Shown here piece after piece: positions 25,348 through 26,908 of a stretch of DNA of 26,908 bases (positions are counted from its first letter, which is position 1; each line of letters opens with the position of its first letter). The notes under the pieces are model-generated. The model was not told the origin of the DNA and made no database searches. It worked only from the letters and a program-made list of their open reading frames with translations. The position numbers were made by a program, and so were the translations under genes. Source of the stretch: JBJKPP01 sp046706145 (GTDB lineage: Bacteria; Bacteroidota; Ignavibacteria; Ignavibacteriales; Ignavibacteriaceae); NCBI GenBank assembly GCA_046706145.1, contig JBJKPP010000159.1, positions 1 through 26,908 of the forward strand. The letters run 5' to 3'.

Positions 25348-25494
25348 AAATTTTCTCCCTATTAAAGTTCAATTCAGGAAAGTGCTATCAGGAACATATT
25401 CTTAATACCAAACTAACCTATTTTTTGATTCACTATCAAGAAAAGTTAGAAATATCTTTACTTTCAAATAAAGATTGTTCGTAAATATTAATTC

Positions 25495-26451
25495 TTATTT
25501 AAGCATATTTTCAATTTCTTTAATGTCTTCATTTTTCAATTCTAATTCCGAAGCTTGAAAAACCCCTTCAACTTGCTTTTCATTCCTTGCCCCTACAATA
25601 GCTCCTGTAACCGCAGGGTTCTTAAGAGTCCATGCAATTGCAACTTCGCCAGGTGTACATTCATATTTTTTGCCAACTTGTTTCAGCTTTTCGACCAATA
25701 AAAGATTCTTGCTAAGTCTGGGTTCAACAAATTCTTTACTTCCCTTTCGCCAATCATCATCAGGAAGGTTTTCCGCTCTTTCTTTTGTCATTGCACCGGT
25801 TAACATACCAGAAGCCATTGGGGAATAAACAATTACACCAATATTATTTCGTTTACAAAAAGGGAGAGTCTCATGTTCTATTTTCCGTCTTAATAATGAG
25901 TATGGAGGCTGAAGAGAAGTAATGGGAGAAATTTTCTGCGCCCGTTCCATCTGCTCAACATTGAAATTGGAAACGCCAATACATCTCACTTTACCTTCTT
26001 GCTTCAATTCGGTCAAAGCTTTCCAAGCATTATCAATTTGTGAATTATCTTTTTCCGGGGGCCAATGCACCTGGTAAAGATCAATAGTATCTACATTTAA
26101 ACGTTTTAGGCTATTCTCGCATTCTTTTTTTAACCAAACAGGGTCATGTGATTTAATAACATTTCTTTTTTCATCCCATATTAGCGAACACTTAGTAAAG
26201 ATATACGGCTTTTCACCATTCCATTGTTTGAGCGCTTCTGCAACAATGCTTTCGGAATGTCCAAGTCCATAAACCGCAGCAGTATCTATCCAATTTACTC
26301 CCATTTCAAGAGCCTTATGAATAGCTTTAATTGAATCAGCATCAACCTGTTTTCCCCAGCCAAATTCATATCCGGGCCCTCCAATTGCCCATGCACCAAA
26401 TCCGATCTTAGTTATTTCAAGGTCCGAATTTCCAAGTTTTTGTTTTTTCAT
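25495..26451 (-). CDS. aldo/keto reductase
   Basis: This 318-residue NADPH-dependent cytoplasmic reductase acts on aldehydes or ketones. The AKR tetrad is D56 and Y61 in DTAAVYGLGHSE, K87 in IFTKCSL and H129 in LYQVHWPP. GVSNFNVEQ (159-167) and a GAIVGARNEKQV segment (283-294) make up the rest of the cofactor site. The layout is that of the bacterial general-stress AKR type rather than the fungal or vertebrate groups. The start has AAGGAGAC 5 bases upstream. It is separated by 147 bases from the SDR gene, so it may be a separate unit. The substrate is unknown. Confidence 0.93.
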   Translation of the reverse strand: MKKQKLGNSDLEITKIGFGAWAIGGPGYEFGWGKQVDADSIKAIHKALEMGVNWIDTAAVYGLGHSESIVAEALKQWNGEKPYIFTKCSLIWDEKRNVIKSHDPVWLKKECENSLKRLNVDTIDLYQVHWPPEKDNSQIDNAWKALTELKQEGKVRCIGVSNFNVEQMERAQKISPITSLQPPYSLLRRKIEHETLPFCKRNNIGVIVYSPMASGMLTGAMTKERAENLPDDDWRKGSKEFVEPRLSKNLLLVEKLKQVGKKYECTPGEVAIAWTLKNPAVTGAIVGARNEKQVEGVFQASELELKNEDIKEIENMLK

Positions 26452-26486
26452 CTTTGTCTCCTTAATAAATTTGAAAAGCTACAACA

Positions 26487-26494
26487 CAAAATTA
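26487..26494 (-). promoter_or_regulatory. possible -7 box (TAnnTTTG) for the aldo/keto reductase gene
   Basis: Read on the minus strand this is TAATTTTG, 36 bases before the start codon. No -33 partner is seen at 19-21 bases, so it is only a motif match. Confidence 0.25.
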
Positions 26495-26648
26495 ATGCAT
26501 GTCGACAAGCCATTCCACCCTTGTCCAAATTGATGTTATTTGACACACAATATTTGAACCCGTCAAGAATAAACAAGACATATATCAAACAATAGAAAAA
26601 GTAGATTTCAGGACGGGAGTCCAGAGCTACGCGGGATGCTTTTGAGGT

Positions 26649-26908
26649 TTAGAAATTCAGTTTAAGGCCCACATTGAAAAACCTTTTTGAAAGAATATTA
26701 GGGACAGGAACCGGTGCTATGGTTTGCGGTAAGACATTATACCATGAATATGAAGTAATATTATACTGATTAAAAACATTAAAAACCTCTGCTGTAAAAA
26801 TTAGATCCTTTAGATGAAAGACTTTAAACTCAAATGTTAATCCCATATCCACTCTAAAGTAAAAGGGATATTCATCTGTTTCATTATAATCAGGAACTAT
26901 TTCATATG
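26649..26908 (-). CDS. TonB-dependent outer membrane receptor, C-terminal end (5' part outside window)
   Basis: The frame is open to the right edge of the window and encodes the last 85 or so residues of an outer membrane barrel. The segment FRVDMGLTFEF, then LIFTAEVFNVFNQYN, then a final RFFNVGLKLNF ending in phenylalanine, is the usual last-three-strands pattern of TonB-dependent receptors: (R)(V/L)D(L/M)x(L/F), (V/F)xNxFNxxN and a terminal aromatic residue for BamA recognition. The GTG at 26852 is internal, because the reading frame goes on upstream with YPFYFRV. Family members import siderophores, vitamins or sugars; which one cannot be told from this part. Confidence 0.8.
   Translation of the reverse strand, partial: YEIVPDYNETDEYPFYFRVDMGLTFEFKVFHLKDLIFTAEVFNVFNQYNITSYSWYNVLPQTIAPVPVPNILSKRFFNVGLKLNF

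Overview
The window looks like chromosomal DNA from an AT-rich member of the Ignavibacteria/Chlorobi side of the Bacteroidota-Chlorobi group. Four things point there. Three secreted proteins end in type IX secretion (T9SS) type-A sorting domains with the NYPNPFNPST motif. A TonB-dependent receptor lies at the right edge. The argininosuccinate synthase resembles the Chlorobi form as I remember it. Many genes carry strong AGGAGG-type ribosome binding sites, which Bacteroidia usually lack. The lineage is an inference; no rRNA or tRNA is present to fix it.

Left edge (1-4173): a plus-strand arginine operon, argB (3' part only), argD, argG and argH. The genes overlap or nearly abut, and two small hairpins follow argH. 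A hairpin-forming repeat supplies the last codons and stop of argD. Next come a membrane di-iron hydroxylase of the sterol desaturase family (4270-5166), a small acidic protein of unknown function and a class I/II aminotransferase.

Middle (6990-13281): a minus-strand operon of three T9SS cargo proteins: a DUF3160 protein, a protein with 13-14 Ycf48/BNR-like blades, and an unrecognised protein. Upstream of it (13545-15750, same strand) are three short-spaced genes for single-pass membrane proteins. They look like a PilV/MshD-, PilW/PulJ- and PilX-type minor pilin set, but none has a recognisable prepilin peptidase site. This is the best candidate for an undescribed variant system.

Right part (16278-26908): an exported GH3 glycosidase with a PA14 insert and an exported SGNH esterase, which may act together on plant polysaccharide. 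Then follow a prolyl oligopeptidase (S9A), a P1B-type metal ATPase with a TPCP motif, a short-chain dehydrogenase, an aldo/keto reductase, and the C-terminus of a TonB-dependent receptor. Between 16.1 and 22.5 kb the intergenic gaps hold four copies of a palindromic repeat of about 28 bp. One copy differs from the others by paired transitions that keep the stem intact.

No CRISPR array, insertion sequence, phage gene, tRNA or rRNA was seen. Most of the window is ordinary metabolism and secretion; the pilin-like operon, the repeat family and the T9SS operon are what merit a second look.
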